64,000 nucleotides of DNA from Neogemmobacter tilapiae (GTDB taxonomy: Bacteria > Pseudomonadota > Alphaproteobacteria > Rhodobacterales > Rhodobacteraceae), in contig NZ_BMYJ01000001.1 in assembly GCF_014652215.1 (NCBI RefSeq), positions 186,001 through 250,000 of the forward strand. Direction: 5' to 3'. The translations under genes were made by a program, and so were the position numbers. Position 1 is the stretch's first letter, and every line of letters begins with the position of its first letter. The notes under the pieces are model-generated. The model worked only from the letters and a program-made list of their open reading frames with translations. It made no database searches and was not told the origin of the DNA. Shown here one piece after another: positions 53,062 to 62,466 of the stretch.

Positions 53062-55677
53062 TTATTCCGCCGCCGCAGAAGATTGTTGCGGGCGCCCCGC
53101 CGCCTCAGCACGCAAATTGCGCCCGCGCAGCGCCAGATGGGCCGCCGCCAGCCGTGCCTGCGGCACGCGATAGGGCGAGCAGGACACGTAATCGAACCCC
53201 GCTTGACGGCAGAAATCAATCGACTCCGGGTTGCCCCCATGTTCGCCACAAACCGAAAGCGTCAGATCGCCCCGCGTCTTGCGACCGCGTTCTGCTCCGA
53301 TCAGCAGCAGTTCCCCCACACCTTCGACATCCAGAATGTGGAACGGGTCTTCGGTAAAGACCCCCTGCCGCACATAGGTGTTCATGAACCGGCCCGCATC
53401 ATCGCGCGACAATCCATAGGTCATCTGGGTCAGGTCATTCGTGCCGAACGACAGGAACGCCGCATGTTGCGCAATCTCGCCCGCCCGCAGCGCGGCCCGT
53501 GGCGTTTCGACCATCACGCCCAGCTTATAGTCAAAACTGGCCCCCGTCTGCGTCCGCACCGCTGCGGCCAGTTGGTCAATGCGGGTTTTCACCAATTCCA
53601 CCTCACGCCGGGCCGAAACCAGCGGAATCATAATTTCCGGGACCACGGGGCTGCCCTGCCTTGCAGCCTCCACCGTCGCCTCGAAAATCGCGCGCGCCTG
53701 CATGTCATAGATTTCGGGCAACACGACCCCCAGCCGCACCCCCCGCATCCCCAGCATCGGGTTCACTTCCGAAAGGGCCTCGGCTCGCCGTGTCACATCG
53801 GACAGGGGTTTGTCCAACGCCTCGGCCAGATCGCGCAGGCCTTCGCGGCTTTGCGGCAGGAATTCGTGCAAGGGCGGGTCGAACAGCCGGATGCAGACGG
53901 GTTGCCCCTGCATGATGCTGAACAACTCCGTGAAATCCGCCCGTTGCATCGGCAAAAGCAGGGCCAAAGCCGCCGCCCGATCCTGCGCCGTATCAGCAAA
54001 GATCATCTCGCGCATGACGACCAGACGGTCCGCATCAAAGAACATATGCTCCGTCCGGCAAAGGCCGATGCCTTCCGCCTTAAAGGCCCGCGCCGTCCGC
54101 GCGTCGGATGGCGTATCCGCATTGGCGCGAATACCGATATCGCGCACCCGGTCGGCCCAGCCCAGCAAAGTCTGAAAACTGTCGTCCTGCCCCGGCGGCA
54201 GCATATCCACCACGCCGGCCAAAGCCTCACCCGTGGTGCCATCCACCGTGATCCGCTCGCCCTCGCGGAATTTGCGGCCGTCCGGCGTCGTCAAAAGCCC
54301 CAGCCGCGCATCGATCCGCAGGTCAGACGCCCCGACGATACAGGGCAGCCCCAACCCCCGCGCAATCACCGCCGCATGGCTGGTCATGCCCCCGCGTTCG
54401 GTCAACACCCCCGCCGCCGAATGCATCCCGCGAATATCTTCGGGTGCGGTCTCACGCTTCACCAGAATGCAAGACTCGCCCCTTGCCGCCAAAGTCTGCG
54501 CTTCGGTCGAGGAAAATACCAGAACGCCCGTCGCAGCCCCCGGACTGGCGGCAATCCCCTTGACCAGCACATCGCGTGGCCCACGCGGATCGACCTGCAT
54601 GTGCAAAAGTTCGGCCAGCGAGCGGGGCTCGACACGCATCACGGCCTCTTCTTCGGAAATCACCCCATCATTCGCCAAGGCCACCGCAATCCTCAGATTG
54701 GCCCGCGCCGAACGCGGCACCCGCACGGCATCAATCACCGCCAGATTGCCATCTTCGATGGTGAATTCGATCTGCATCTCTTCGCGCAAACCCTTGCGGC
54801 AGATCGCCCCATAGCGCAGCAAATCGGCAAAGATGTCGGGGGCCGCCTCTTCCAACGAAGCCCCCCGCTTGTCGCGCGTCAGATAAATGGCCTCTGTCCG
54901 CCGCAGGGCATCGCGCCCCTGCGACTGCGACAAATAGCGCCCGGTGATCTGCGGCAGACCCAAAAGCGGATCAACGAACTGAATGACCCCCGCGCCCGAC
55001 AGTCCCTGCCCGAAACCTTGGGCCATCTCCTGCACGATCAGCCCCAAACCCGCCCCGTCCGGCGCGCCCTTGGCCTGCCGCAACAGCCGCGCCGAAGTGC
55101 CCTCCCAGGCCCGCGCCATCGACCGCAAGACTTCCGACAATTGGCGCCCCGGATCTTGTGGAAAGGGTTCGTCCATCTCGTCTTCGTAGCGCCGCAGCGC
55201 CTCGGCCAAAGCCTCGGCCTTGGGTGCAGGGCTGGCGAACATATCCGGGTCCAGCCGCGCCACGTTCACCGCATAGCCCTGCACGAAACGCAGATACATC
55301 GCATCCGCTGCCGCCTGCCCATGGCTTTGCGTCAACTGCGCGTGGCGTTCAGCATTCAGCCCCACATTCAAAACCGTCGCAGGCCCGCCCCAAGCCGGAT
55401 TTTCCGGGCTCGGTCGAACCGAGACGAGGGCGCCAGAGCCAAAAAGCGCCAAGAGGCCAGTATTATTAAGCTTTTTCCCCGCCGCGATCGCCCGAACGGT
55501 CGAAAAAGGCAATGCAACGGTGTGGGGGACAGGCATTTCCAACCGGATCAGCCGTTGCAGACATTTTGCCCGCCAGCCATGCGTCGCCGCTGCGATTTTC
55601 GCAGTCATGGTTGCTTCGGTGAAATCCATGGCCATCGGCTCTTGCTGCACTGCGGCGATCCTCCCTTCGCGCAGCAT
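53062..55677 (-). CDS. Pyruvate phosphate dikinase-like protein with divergent nucleotide-binding half
   Basis: 871 residues. The C-terminal two-thirds are clearly PPDK: the phospho-histidine loop ERGGMTSHAAVIARG (H434), RTEHMFF (541-547), RLFDPPLHEFLP (597-608), FGTNDLTQMTYGLSRDD (744-760) and CGEHGGNPE with the catalytic cysteine C810. The first 340 residues lack the usual GGKGANL start motif, read RPSPENPAWGG where SVRSGA-type residues occur, and have AVIDAVRV instead of LQTRNGKR. ATP use may be altered or lost. Start uncertain: ATG 55635 or 55629 may be real. A weak hairpin at 53045-53061 follows the stop. Confidence 0.85.
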   Translation of the reverse strand: MLREGRIAAVQQEPMAMDFTEATMTAKIAAATHGWRAKCLQRLIRLEMPVPHTVALPFSTVRAIAAGKKLNNTGLLALFGSGALVSVRPSPENPAWGGPATVLNVGLNAERHAQLTQSHGQAAADAMYLRFVQGYAVNVARLDPDMFASPAPKAEALAEALRRYEDEMDEPFPQDPGRQLSEVLRSMARAWEGTSARLLRQAKGAPDGAGLGLIVQEMAQGFGQGLSGAGVIQFVDPLLGLPQITGRYLSQSQGRDALRRTEAIYLTRDKRGASLEEAAPDIFADLLRYGAICRKGLREEMQIEFTIEDGNLAVIDAVRVPRSARANLRIAVALANDGVISEEEAVMRVEPRSLAELLHMQVDPRGPRDVLVKGIAASPGAATGVLVFSSTEAQTLAARGESCILVKRETAPEDIRGMHSAAGVLTERGGMTSHAAVIARGLGLPCIVGASDLRIDARLGLLTTPDGRKFREGERITVDGTTGEALAGVVDMLPPGQDDSFQTLLGWADRVRDIGIRANADTPSDARTARAFKAEGIGLCRTEHMFFDADRLVVMREMIFADTAQDRAAALALLLPMQRADFTELFSIMQGQPVCIRLFDPPLHEFLPQSREGLRDLAEALDKPLSDVTRRAEALSEVNPMLGMRGVRLGVVLPEIYDMQARAIFEATVEAARQGSPVVPEIMIPLVSARREVELVKTRIDQLAAAVRTQTGASFDYKLGVMVETPRAALRAGEIAQHAAFLSFGTNDLTQMTYGLSRDDAGRFMNTYVRQGVFTEDPFHILDVEGVGELLLIGAERGRKTRGDLTLSVCGEHGGNPESIDFCRQAGFDYVSCSPYRVPQARLAAAHLALRGRNLRAEAAGRPQQSSAAAE

Positions 55678-55730
55678 AGTCCGATTGATCCGTCACGCAA
55701 GCATGATGATGGAAGCCGTTGAATTTCCGT

Positions 55731-56183
55731 TCAGATATCGGGCGCTTCGTTCAATCCAAGCGCCTCTTGCAACCAGCCCTGCAACCGCGCTCGGTTCACC
55801 CCCCAATCCCTCGGGCCGAACCTTTGGCGGGCATAAAGACACAGGGTTTCGCCATCTGGCATCACTTGCGCGGTGGTGTAGTCGGGAAATCCCCAGATCA
55901 GGCTGCGGCTGACCCAAGTGATCCGCCCCTCACTGGCCACCAGTTGCTGCGTGCGTGGGCTTGCGAGGGCCACTTTGTCCAACTTGGCCAAGGTCGCCAG
56001 AGCTGGCCCCGCTGGGGTATAGCGGTGGCCGGGTTCCATACAGGCCAAGGTCGAATGCGCTCTTGCCTGAAAATCCGCCGCCGCCAGATCGACATGCCAA
56101 TCCGCCGGATCGCTGGGCAACAGCCGGATCATGGCCCCCGCGCCCAAGATCAGCAGGACAGCGAAGGCCAGAAACCGTTTCAT
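55731..56183 (-). CDS. DUF1499 family protein
   Basis: 150 residues. One N-terminal membrane helix or signal anchor (FLAFAVLLILGAGAMIRLL), then the DUF1499 region (DWHVDLAAADF, then SEGRITWVSRSLIWGFPDYTTAQV and RQRFGPRDWGVNRARLQGWLQ). The family has no known function and often occurs with membrane or export genes. ATG 56183 overlaps the speB stop (ATGA), so it is translated with agmatinase. Confidence 0.8.
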   Translation of the reverse strand: MKRFLAFAVLLILGAGAMIRLLPSDPADWHVDLAAADFQARAHSTLACMEPGHRYTPAGPALATLAKLDKVALASPRTQQLVASEGRITWVSRSLIWGFPDYTTAQVMPDGETLCLYARQRFGPRDWGVNRARLQGWLQEALGLNEAPDI

Positions 56184-57145
56184 CTTTGGGTCTTGGCCCA
56201 ATGGTAAAGGCAGATCAATTCATGCGCGACATGGGCGCCGGCGATGGCGGTCGCGCCGGTGGTGTCATAGGGGGGCGAGACTTCGACGACATCCCCGCCG
56301 ACCATGTTCACCCCCGCCAGTTCGCGCAGGATCGCTGCCGCTTGCCAGGAATGCAGGCCTCCCCAGACCGGGGTTCCGGTGCCGGGCGCGACCGAGGGGT
56401 CAAGGCAATCGATGTCAAAGGTCAGATAGGTGGGATGGTCGCCGACGATGCCCTTGGCCCGCTCCACCACCCAATCCACGCCTTTTTCGTGGACCAGCCG
56501 CGCGTCGATCACGTTCACGCCGAGATAATCCTCGGTCATCGTCCGGATGCCGATCTGGACCGAACGTGAGGGGTCGATCAGGCCCAGCTTCACGGCCTTG
56601 TAAAGGAATGTCCCGTGATCGATCCGTTCCATGTCATCGTCCACCCACAGGTCGGAGTGGGCGTCGAAGTGGATCACTGCGAGGGGGCCGAACTTGGCGG
56701 CGTAGGCGCGCAGGATGGGCAGGGTGATGAAATGATCACCGCCAAGGGTGATCGTGCCCGCCCCCGCCGCCAGAATCTTCGCGATATGGGCGGTCAGCGT
56801 GGCGGGGAATTCGCTGGTCTTGGCGTAGTCAAAGGCGAGGTCGCCGTAGTCGACGATGGCCATTTCTTCCAGCGGGTTCGTGGGCCAGCCGTAGGGCGGG
56901 TCGAAGGGTTGCAGGCTGGAGGCCTCACGGATCGCGCGGGGGCCGAAACGGGCGCCGGTGCGGTGGGTGACGGCCTGATCGAAGGGGACGCCGGTGATCG
57001 CCAGATCGACCCCCATCAGGTCTTTCGTATAGGTCCGCCGCAGGAAGGAGGTTGCCCCGCCGAAGGCGTTTTCAAAGGCCAAGCCGCGCAGGCCGGGGCG
57101 GGTGAAGGCGGTGTCTACCTGAGTTTTGGCATCTTCGAGGGCCAT
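56180..57145 (-). CDS. speB: Agmatinase
   Basis: 321-residue ureohydrolase that converts agmatine to putrescine and urea. Manganese ligands are in GGDHFITLP, HFDAHSDLW and TFDIDCLDPSVAPGTGTPVWGG. VEVSPPYDTTGATAIAGA is the C-terminal arginase signature. ATG 57145 (MALEDAKTQVDTAFT) is chosen over an upstream reading that lacks family similarity. First gene of a pair with the DUF1499 gene. Putrescine made here feeds polyamine synthesis, whose by-product is the mtnP substrate. Confidence 0.93.
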   Translation of the reverse strand: MALEDAKTQVDTAFTRPGLRGLAFENAFGGATSFLRRTYTKDLMGVDLAITGVPFDQAVTHRTGARFGPRAIREASSLQPFDPPYGWPTNPLEEMAIVDYGDLAFDYAKTSEFPATLTAHIAKILAAGAGTITLGGDHFITLPILRAYAAKFGPLAVIHFDAHSDLWVDDDMERIDHGTFLYKAVKLGLIDPSRSVQIGIRTMTEDYLGVNVIDARLVHEKGVDWVVERAKGIVGDHPTYLTFDIDCLDPSVAPGTGTPVWGGLHSWQAAAILRELAGVNMVGGDVVEVSPPYDTTGATAIAGAHVAHELICLYHWAKTQR

Positions 57146-57307
57146 GATCGCTCGCAAGGAAAGGTTCGCGGGCGTCGTTGTCGGGGCCGGAGACAACCCT
57201 GATCCGGCCCATCCAGATTGAGCAAGCCGAGGGCGAAGGTCAAGCCCTGCCCCGAGGAAACAGATTTCACGCGTGAAAAGCACTATAACAAATTGATATA
57301 TAATATC

Positions 57308-57325
57308 TATTCATTATTATGAATA
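57308..57325. promoter_or_regulatory. Inverted repeat in an AT-rich intergenic block
   Basis: TATTCAT (57308-57314) and ATGAATA (57319-57325) form a 7-bp inverted repeat around TATT. It lies within an AT-rich block (about 57280-57332) between speB and a small secreted-protein gene. It may be a promoter or operator for either gene; no regulator can be named. Confidence 0.35.
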
Positions 57326-57396
57326 TTAAAACGCCCAGCAGTCGCCCTGCGATGCCAAGGCTTGCCCCGTGGCGACATGCCACCTAAAACAGTGAC

Positions 57397-57687
57397 ATGC
57401 GCCTTGTCCTGATCCTTTGCCTGTTGCCCCTGCCTGCCGTTGCGGATGCGGCATGGACGGCGGAAAAATGCAGCCGTTATGCCCGCGCTTGGGACCAGTT
57501 GGCCGAAACACCCGATCTTTCCCCCGCTTTCACCGATGCCCAGAATGCGTTCATCGCGCGGGGCTGTCAGCCACCGCGCGATGTTTGTCCCGGCTCTGCC
57601 GCCGATCTGGAAACCGCCGACCTTTTGTCCTTGATGGCCGTGGCCGAAGGAATGGCGGGTTCCTTTCTGCCCTTTGCCTGCGATTAG
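57397..57687 (+). CDS. Small secreted cysteine-containing protein (96 aa)
   Basis: 96 residues with a clean signal peptide (MRLVLILCLLPLPAVADA, cleavage near residue 18). The mature part is about 78 residues, helical, with four cysteines (KCSRY, GCQPP, VCPGS and the last-but-one residue), so two disulfides are likely. I do not recognise the family. It overlaps the end of the convergent MFS gene by four bases. Confidence 0.65.
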   Translation: MRLVLILCLLPLPAVADAAWTAEKCSRYARAWDQLAETPDLSPAFTDAQNAFIARGCQPPRDVCPGSAADLETADLLSLMAVAEGMAGSFLPFACD

Positions 57688-58898
57688 GCCATCACCGGCG
57701 CGCGCAGGATTTCGCCCCTAAGCCCCACGGCCAATATCACCGCGCCGACGCCCATCAGAATGACGGCCATCACCTCAAATGCGCCTGCCAGTCCGAACAG
57801 CGCGATCAGGGGGGCCGAGATCAGCGGCGAGGCGAATTGCCCGGCGAAAAAGGCCGTCGTCAGCAGGCCCGAGGCCCGGCCCCGCAGATCGGCCGGCACA
57901 AAGGCCATGAAGAAAGTGGTGTAGTTCGGCATGGATGGCCCCATGCCGATGCCCATCAGCAAAGACCCGACCAACAGCGTGACCGGCCCCGTCGCCAAGG
58001 CCATCACCACCAGTGCTGCGCCCATGATCACATAGGACAGGCCAAAGACCGCGGTGGCCGACAGATAGCGGCGGATGCGGCCATAGTTCAGCGCGCCGGG
58101 GATCGAGGCAAGCGTCATCGCCGCCATGATCGCCGCCATTAGCATGGGGTTTGTCACCCCCTTTTCGGCCATCAGGAATGGGCCACGGGTGGGCAGCACA
58201 TAGAACATCGCCATGAAGAAAAAGCCCAAAGGCGCCGTCACGCCAAAGGCGGCCCAAGGAAAGCGGCTGTCGCTTTTGGCCCGCGACAGCGTGGCGCGTT
58301 CCGCCTTGCGCGCGGCAATCGCCCGCGCGTGGGGTTGCAAGGCTGCGACCGCCAGCAAAGCCACGGGCAAGACCAGCGCATAGACCGCGAAAGCGCCGCG
58401 CCAGTGCAGCGCGGCCAAAGCGCCGCCCGCCAGCATCACCACGATGCCGCCGCCCGACATGGCCGCCCCCTGCCAGCCCAGAAACCGCGCCCGCGCTGGC
58501 CCCTGCCAAAGGTCAGCGCCCCAAGTCATGCCCAGCGTCATGGTGCCCGCGACGCCCAGACCCAGAATGAAACGGCCAATCAACATGCCTTGCAGGCTGT
58601 CCACCCAGAGGCCGGACGTGCCGCCGATGGCATAAAGCAGCGCCGAAACGATCAGCAGGGTCTGGCGGTTGAAGCGGTCCACCATCCAGCCCATTGCCCC
58701 CGCCGACAACACGATGGCCAGCGACGGCAGCGAAAGCAGCAGGCCCGACAGGGTTTCAATGCCGTCAACATCGGCATAATGCTCCTTGAGCCCCGGTAGC
58801 GAAGGCGAAATGGTGGCATTGGCCATGATGGTCAGCGCCGAAAGCATCAAAACAGAAGCGGTGACAAGCCGCCCCGGAACGGGAGGATGATCGGTCAT
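57684..58898 (-). CDS. Major facilitator superfamily transporter
   Basis: 404 residues, twelve predicted helices. The A-motif is GWMVDRFNRQTLL (between helices 2 and 3) and RFILGLGVAGTMTLG is helix 4. The middle loop is basic (AIAARKAERATLSRAK). The DHA1-type layout fits a drug or metabolite exporter. ATG 58898 (MTDHPPVPG) is chosen; ATG 58943 is possible but would overlap a palindrome. Transcribed divergently from a LysR gene, which probably controls it. Confidence 0.9.
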   Translation of the reverse strand: MTDHPPVPGRLVTASVLMLSALTIMANATISPSLPGLKEHYADVDGIETLSGLLLSLPSLAIVLSAGAMGWMVDRFNRQTLLIVSALLYAIGGTSGLWVDSLQGMLIGRFILGLGVAGTMTLGMTWGADLWQGPARARFLGWQGAAMSGGGIVVMLAGGALAALHWRGAFAVYALVLPVALLAVAALQPHARAIAARKAERATLSRAKSDSRFPWAAFGVTAPLGFFFMAMFYVLPTRGPFLMAEKGVTNPMLMAAIMAAMTLASIPGALNYGRIRRYLSATAVFGLSYVIMGAALVVMALATGPVTLLVGSLLMGIGMGPSMPNYTTFFMAFVPADLRGRASGLLTTAFFAGQFASPLISAPLIALFGLAGAFEVMAVILMGVGAVILAVGLRGEILRAPVMA

Positions 58899-58942
58899 TG
58901 GATTGTCCAGATTTGGAAACTTGCTTGACGTTTCATGTCTCA

Positions 58943-58954
58943 CAATTCAAATTG
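58943..58954. promoter_or_regulatory. Palindrome between divergent MFS and LysR genes
   Basis: CAATT-CA-AATTG, a 5-2-5 palindrome, lies about 45 bases from the MFS start and 41 from the LysR start. It is a candidate LysR-family binding site in the shared promoter region; the match to a T-N11-A box is only approximate. Confidence 0.4.
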
Positions 58955-58994
58955 ATGGACAAGACAGCAATTCGTGAACGGATAATCCACAATC

Positions 58995-59897
58995 ATGCAT
59001 AATGACCTTGACCTGCCCGCCCTGCGCGCCTTTCGGACCGTGGTGCGCGAAGGATCGTTTTCCAATGCCGCGCTGGCGCTGCGGATGCCCAAATCGACAG
59101 TTTCCAAGAAAGTGGCCGATCTGGAAATGAATCTGGGGGTGCGGCTGATCGAACGATCAACGCGCCAGTTGCGGGTGACGGCGGAGGGGGAGGTTCTGGC
59201 GGCGCGGGCGGAACGCCTTTTGTCCGAGGCCGAGGATATTCGCCGTGCCTTGGGCGAACAGGGCGGCGCGCCCAAGGGGCATCTGCGCATTGCGGTGCCG
59301 CAGGCGATGGGCGACATGCTGATGGGGCCGATTGCGGCGCGGTTTCTGGCGGCCTATCCGGACATTTCGCTGGAAATGCATTTCATGGACCGCCCGGCGA
59401 ACCTGTTGGAGGAAGGCTTCGACGGGGCCTTGCGGCATATGTATGAAGAGGACGGCAGCCATGCGGCCAAGGTGATGCTGCGGGCCTATGCGGTGTTTGT
59501 GGCGCATCCTGCTGTCGCCTCGGCACTGGACCTGCAACATCCGATGGATCTGGTCGACGTGCCGTTGATCGGAAAATCCGCAGGCTGGAACAATGGGTTG
59601 CAACTGGAGAATGGCTTGCAGCGGACGGTGCTGAACGTCAAGCCGCGGCTGGCGTTGGGGTCTTTCCTGTCGATGCGCGATGCGGCGATTGCCGGGGCGG
59701 GGGTGGCGATCCTGCCGATTCCCTTTGCCCTGCCCGACCTGCATGAAGGGCGGCTGGTGCGCGTGCTGTCCGACTGGCGGACACCGCAGAAAGAGCTGAC
59801 CTTTGTCTATCCCTCGGCGCAGTCGGTGACGGCGCGGCTGCGGGTGTTCATGGATTTCCTGCAAGAGGAACTGGCGCTTTACGACATTCAGGAGTGA
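58995..59897 (+). CDS. LysR-family transcriptional regulator
   Basis: 300 residues: N-terminal winged helix-turn-helix (DLPALRAFRTVVREGSFSNAALALRMPKSTVSKKVADLE) and a periplasmic-binding-like effector domain. The sequence is of the AaeR/DsdC-like group (PKGHLRIAVPQAMGDMLMGPIAARFLAAYPDI). It is divergent from the MFS gene, an arrangement in which LysR regulators usually control the neighbour and themselves. The effector is unknown. Confidence 0.93.
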   Translation: MHNDLDLPALRAFRTVVREGSFSNAALALRMPKSTVSKKVADLEMNLGVRLIERSTRQLRVTAEGEVLAARAERLLSEAEDIRRALGEQGGAPKGHLRIAVPQAMGDMLMGPIAARFLAAYPDISLEMHFMDRPANLLEEGFDGALRHMYEEDGSHAAKVMLRAYAVFVAHPAVASALDLQHPMDLVDVPLIGKSAGWNNGLQLENGLQRTVLNVKPRLALGSFLSMRDAAIAGAGVAILPIPFALPDLHEGRLVRVLSDWRTPQKELTFVYPSAQSVTARLRVFMDFLQEELALYDIQE

Positions 59898-59970
59898 CAG
59901 CGGCACAGGGCGCTGGGGCATCGGATCGGTGGATCAAGGCCCCGGCTCGGCGGTCGGGGCGATGATGCGC

Positions 59971-61095
59971 CTATTCCGCGGCTTGGGCCTGCTCTGCCTC
60001 AATCTGCGCGGCCTTTTCCTCGACCAGCTCGACGATGTGATCGACCATCTGGTCATTGGTCATCTTGTGGGCCTGCTTGCCCGCCAGATAGACCATGCCG
60101 GACCCTGCCCCGCCGCCGGTAAAGCCGATGTCGGTCATCAGCGCCTCGCCCGGGCCATTCACCACGCAGCCGATGATGGAGAGCGACAGGCTGGTCGTCA
60201 CATGGGCCAAGCGATCCTCCAGTGCGGCGACGGTTTTGATCACGTCAAAGCCTTGGCGGGCGCAAGAGGGGCAGGAAATGATGGTGACGCCGCGATGGCG
60301 CAGGCCGAGGGATTTCAGGATTTCAAAGCCGACCTTGACCTCTTCGACCGGGTCTGCGGAAAGCGAGACGCGAATGGTGTCGCCGATGCCCATCCATAGG
60401 AGGTTGCCCAGACCGATGGCGGATTTGACGGTGCCGCTGACAAGGCCCCCCGCCTCGGTGATGCCCAGATGGATGGGGGCATCGGTGGCTTCGGCCAGTT
60501 TTTGATAGGCGGCGGCGGCGAGGAAGACATCGGAGGCTTTCACCGAGATTTTGAATTCGTGAAAGTCGTTATCCTGCAAGAGTTTGATATGGTCCATGCC
60601 CGATTCGACCATGGCATCGGGGCAAGGTTCGCCGTATTTTTCCAAGAGGTGGCGTTCGAGGGAACCGGCGTTGACGCCGATGCGGATGGAACAGCCGTGG
60701 TCTTTGGCGGCTTTGACAACCTCGGCCACGCGTTTGGCGTCGCCGATATTGCCGGGATTGATGCGCAGACAGGCGGCGCCAGCCTCGGCGGCCTCAATCG
60801 CGCGTTTGTAGTGGAAGTGGATGTCGGCGACGATGGGAACGGGGCTTTCGGCCACGATTTCGCGCAGGGCGCGGGTGCTTTCGACATCGGGGGTAGAGAC
60901 GCGGACGATATCGGCCCCGGCGATGGCGCAGCGCTGGATCTGTTCGATGGTGGCGGCGATGTCGGTGGTGAGGGTGTTCGTCATGGTCTGGACAGAGATG
61001 GGGGCATCGCCGCCGACCAGAACCTTGCCCACGCGAATCTGGCGGGAGGGGCGGCGGTAGATGTTTTTCCAGGGACGGACGTGGTTCAGCGACAT
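59971..61095 (-). CDS. ispG: 4-hydroxy-3-methylbut-2-enyl diphosphate synthase
   Basis: 374-residue Fe-S enzyme of the non-mevalonate isoprenoid pathway (MEcPP to HMBPP). Start block [22 protein letters not shown] barrel; cluster cysteines in ISCPSCARQ and [12 protein letters not shown]. The C-terminus has a short Glu/Ala tail. It needs an A-type carrier such as the ErpA encoded at 31607-31939. It follows the RodZ-like gene by 76 bases on the same strand. Confidence 0.96.
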   Translation of the reverse strand: MSLNHVRPWKNIYRRPSRQIRVGKVLVGGDAPISVQTMTNTLTTDIAATIEQIQRCAIAGADIVRVSTPDVESTRALREIVAESPVPIVADIHFHYKRAIEAAEAGAACLRINPGNIGDAKRVAEVVKAAKDHGCSIRIGVNAGSLERHLLEKYGEPCPDAMVESGMDHIKLLQDNDFHEFKISVKASDVFLAAAAYQKLAEATDAPIHLGITEAGGLVSGTVKSAIGLGNLLWMGIGDTIRVSLSADPVEEVKVGFEILKSLGLRHRGVTIISCPSCARQGFDVIKTVAALEDRLAHVTTSLSLSIIGCVVNGPGEALMTDIGFTGGGAGSGMVYLAGKQAHKMTNDQMVDHIVELVEEKAAQIEAEQAQAAE

Positions 61096-61134
61096 GGGAG
61101 ACCCGATGTGATTGGCTGAGCCTTGCTAGCTTAT

Positions 61135-61159
61135 GCCGGGCCCGGCGGCAACGCCCGGC
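61135..61159 (-). terminator. Hairpin between the RodZ-like gene and ispG
   Basis: GCCGGGC (61135-61141) pairs with GCCCGGC (61153-61159). No T-run follows on the minus strand, so it is more likely an mRNA structure or weak terminator. Confidence 0.35.
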
Positions 61160-61171
61160 CCGAAGATGTGA

Positions 61172-62353
61172 TCATTCGGCCGGGGCGTCGGGGGCGATGA
61201 CGTCGGAGGCGTCGGCGACAGCCTGGACAGCCTTTTGCAGTTCGGCATCGCTGGACAGATCGACGGCGGCGTAGGTTTCGGTCACGGCGTCCACCGAGAG
61301 CGGCACGTTTTTGGCCACCCGTCCGTCGGTCGCCACGGGACCATAGGTCGTGTCGCCGATCATGAAATAGGTGGCACCGGAATTGCCTGCTTTCAGCAAC
61401 GCAGCTTCTTCCAGTTGCGGGACGACATAACTTTGGCCGGCGTCCAGCGTTTCACTGAACAGAATGGTTCCGTCAGGGGCCTTGACCTCGACCCACGAGG
61501 GGCGCGCGGCCACAATCGTCACGACTTTTGGCTTTTCAACCACCTGCGGAGCTTCGGGGCCCATGGCTTCGGCCAAGGCCTGATCGACGGCGCTTTCGCC
61601 TTCTGCGGGCGTCGCAGCGCCCGCCATCCGGCCCGGATCAATCGCGGCAATCGGCCCATCACGCGGCACAACAATCGGCTCAGCCAGCGGATCAGGGCGG
61701 TCCAGCCGGGTCACGCGGCCATCGGCCACGTTCGCATCCGGCGCGGTCAGGCTGATGCCGCCCACCGGGTCAATATCGGCCACCACAACGGGTGGCTGTT
61801 CCACCGGCGCGATTTGCACACGCTGCACTTCCTGCAGAACGGTCCAGCCGCCGTAACCAAGCCCGCCAATCAGCCCCAGCAGCACCAGCACCGAACCCAC
61901 CGCCGCAGGTTCCACCCGCGACAGCCAGCTTTCGCTGCGCGGCACAAAGCTGGCATTCGGGTCAGCGAAGGGATCGCGCACCTCGGCCCCCAAGGGCGGG
62001 CGCGTCTTGTTCGCCGGAGCGGCCGCCGCCGACGACATGCCATGCGCGATTTCAAAATCGGCTTCGGCACAGAATTGATGAAAGGCCGCGTCGGCATCCA
62101 TGCCCAGATAACGCGCATAGGAACGCACATAGCCCGCCACAAAGCCGGGGCTTTCAAAGGCCGAAATGTCGCAATTTTCGATGGCGGCGATATAGGTCGC
62201 CTTGATCTTGAGTTCACGCTGCACATCCAGCAGCGACTTGCCCAGCGTGGCGCGTTCGCCCCGCATCAGGTCGCCAAGGCGAAGCTCAAAATCATCGAAA
62301 CCCTTGGGCGTTTCCGCCTCTGCAACCGAAGGTTTCGTCCTCCGCCAGATCAT
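61172..62353 (-). CDS. RodZ-like cytoskeletal/HTH membrane protein
   Basis: 393 residues: N-terminal HTH_25 domain (ELRLGDLMRGERATLGKSLLDVQRELK, then YIAAIENCDISAF), one membrane helix (AVGSVLVLLGLIGGLGYGGW, about residue 160), a Pro/Ala/Asp-rich linker, and a C-terminal DUF4115-like beta domain (RPSWVEVKAPDGTILFSETLDAGQSY). This is the RodZ layout; RodZ links MreB to the membrane and shapes cells. ATG 62353 (MIWRRTKPSV) is used. Confidence 0.85.
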   Translation of the reverse strand: MIWRRTKPSVAEAETPKGFDDFELRLGDLMRGERATLGKSLLDVQRELKIKATYIAAIENCDISAFESPGFVAGYVRSYARYLGMDADAAFHQFCAEADFEIAHGMSSAAAAPANKTRPPLGAEVRDPFADPNASFVPRSESWLSRVEPAAVGSVLVLLGLIGGLGYGGWTVLQEVQRVQIAPVEQPPVVVADIDPVGGISLTAPDANVADGRVTRLDRPDPLAEPIVVPRDGPIAAIDPGRMAGAATPAEGESAVDQALAEAMGPEAPQVVEKPKVVTIVAARPSWVEVKAPDGTILFSETLDAGQSYVVPQLEEAALLKAGNSGATYFMIGDTTYGPVATDGRVAKNVPLSVDAVTETYAAVDLSSDAELQKAVQAVADASDVIAPDAPAE

Positions 62354-62466
62354 GCGCCTGTCCCGTGTTTTTTGTGGCAGCAAACGAGTCGTTCCCCACG
62401 ACTCATTCCTGATCGTATTGGCCGGAAATTAGCACAGGGCAAGGCCCAATGCACCGCCGGAATCGA

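Noticed and set aside
52816-55722. A very long plus-strand open frame antisense to the PPDK-like gene
   Set aside because: It is a GC-driven shadow: it lies opposite a clear enzyme, is rich in Arg/Pro/His, and shows no recognisable motif.
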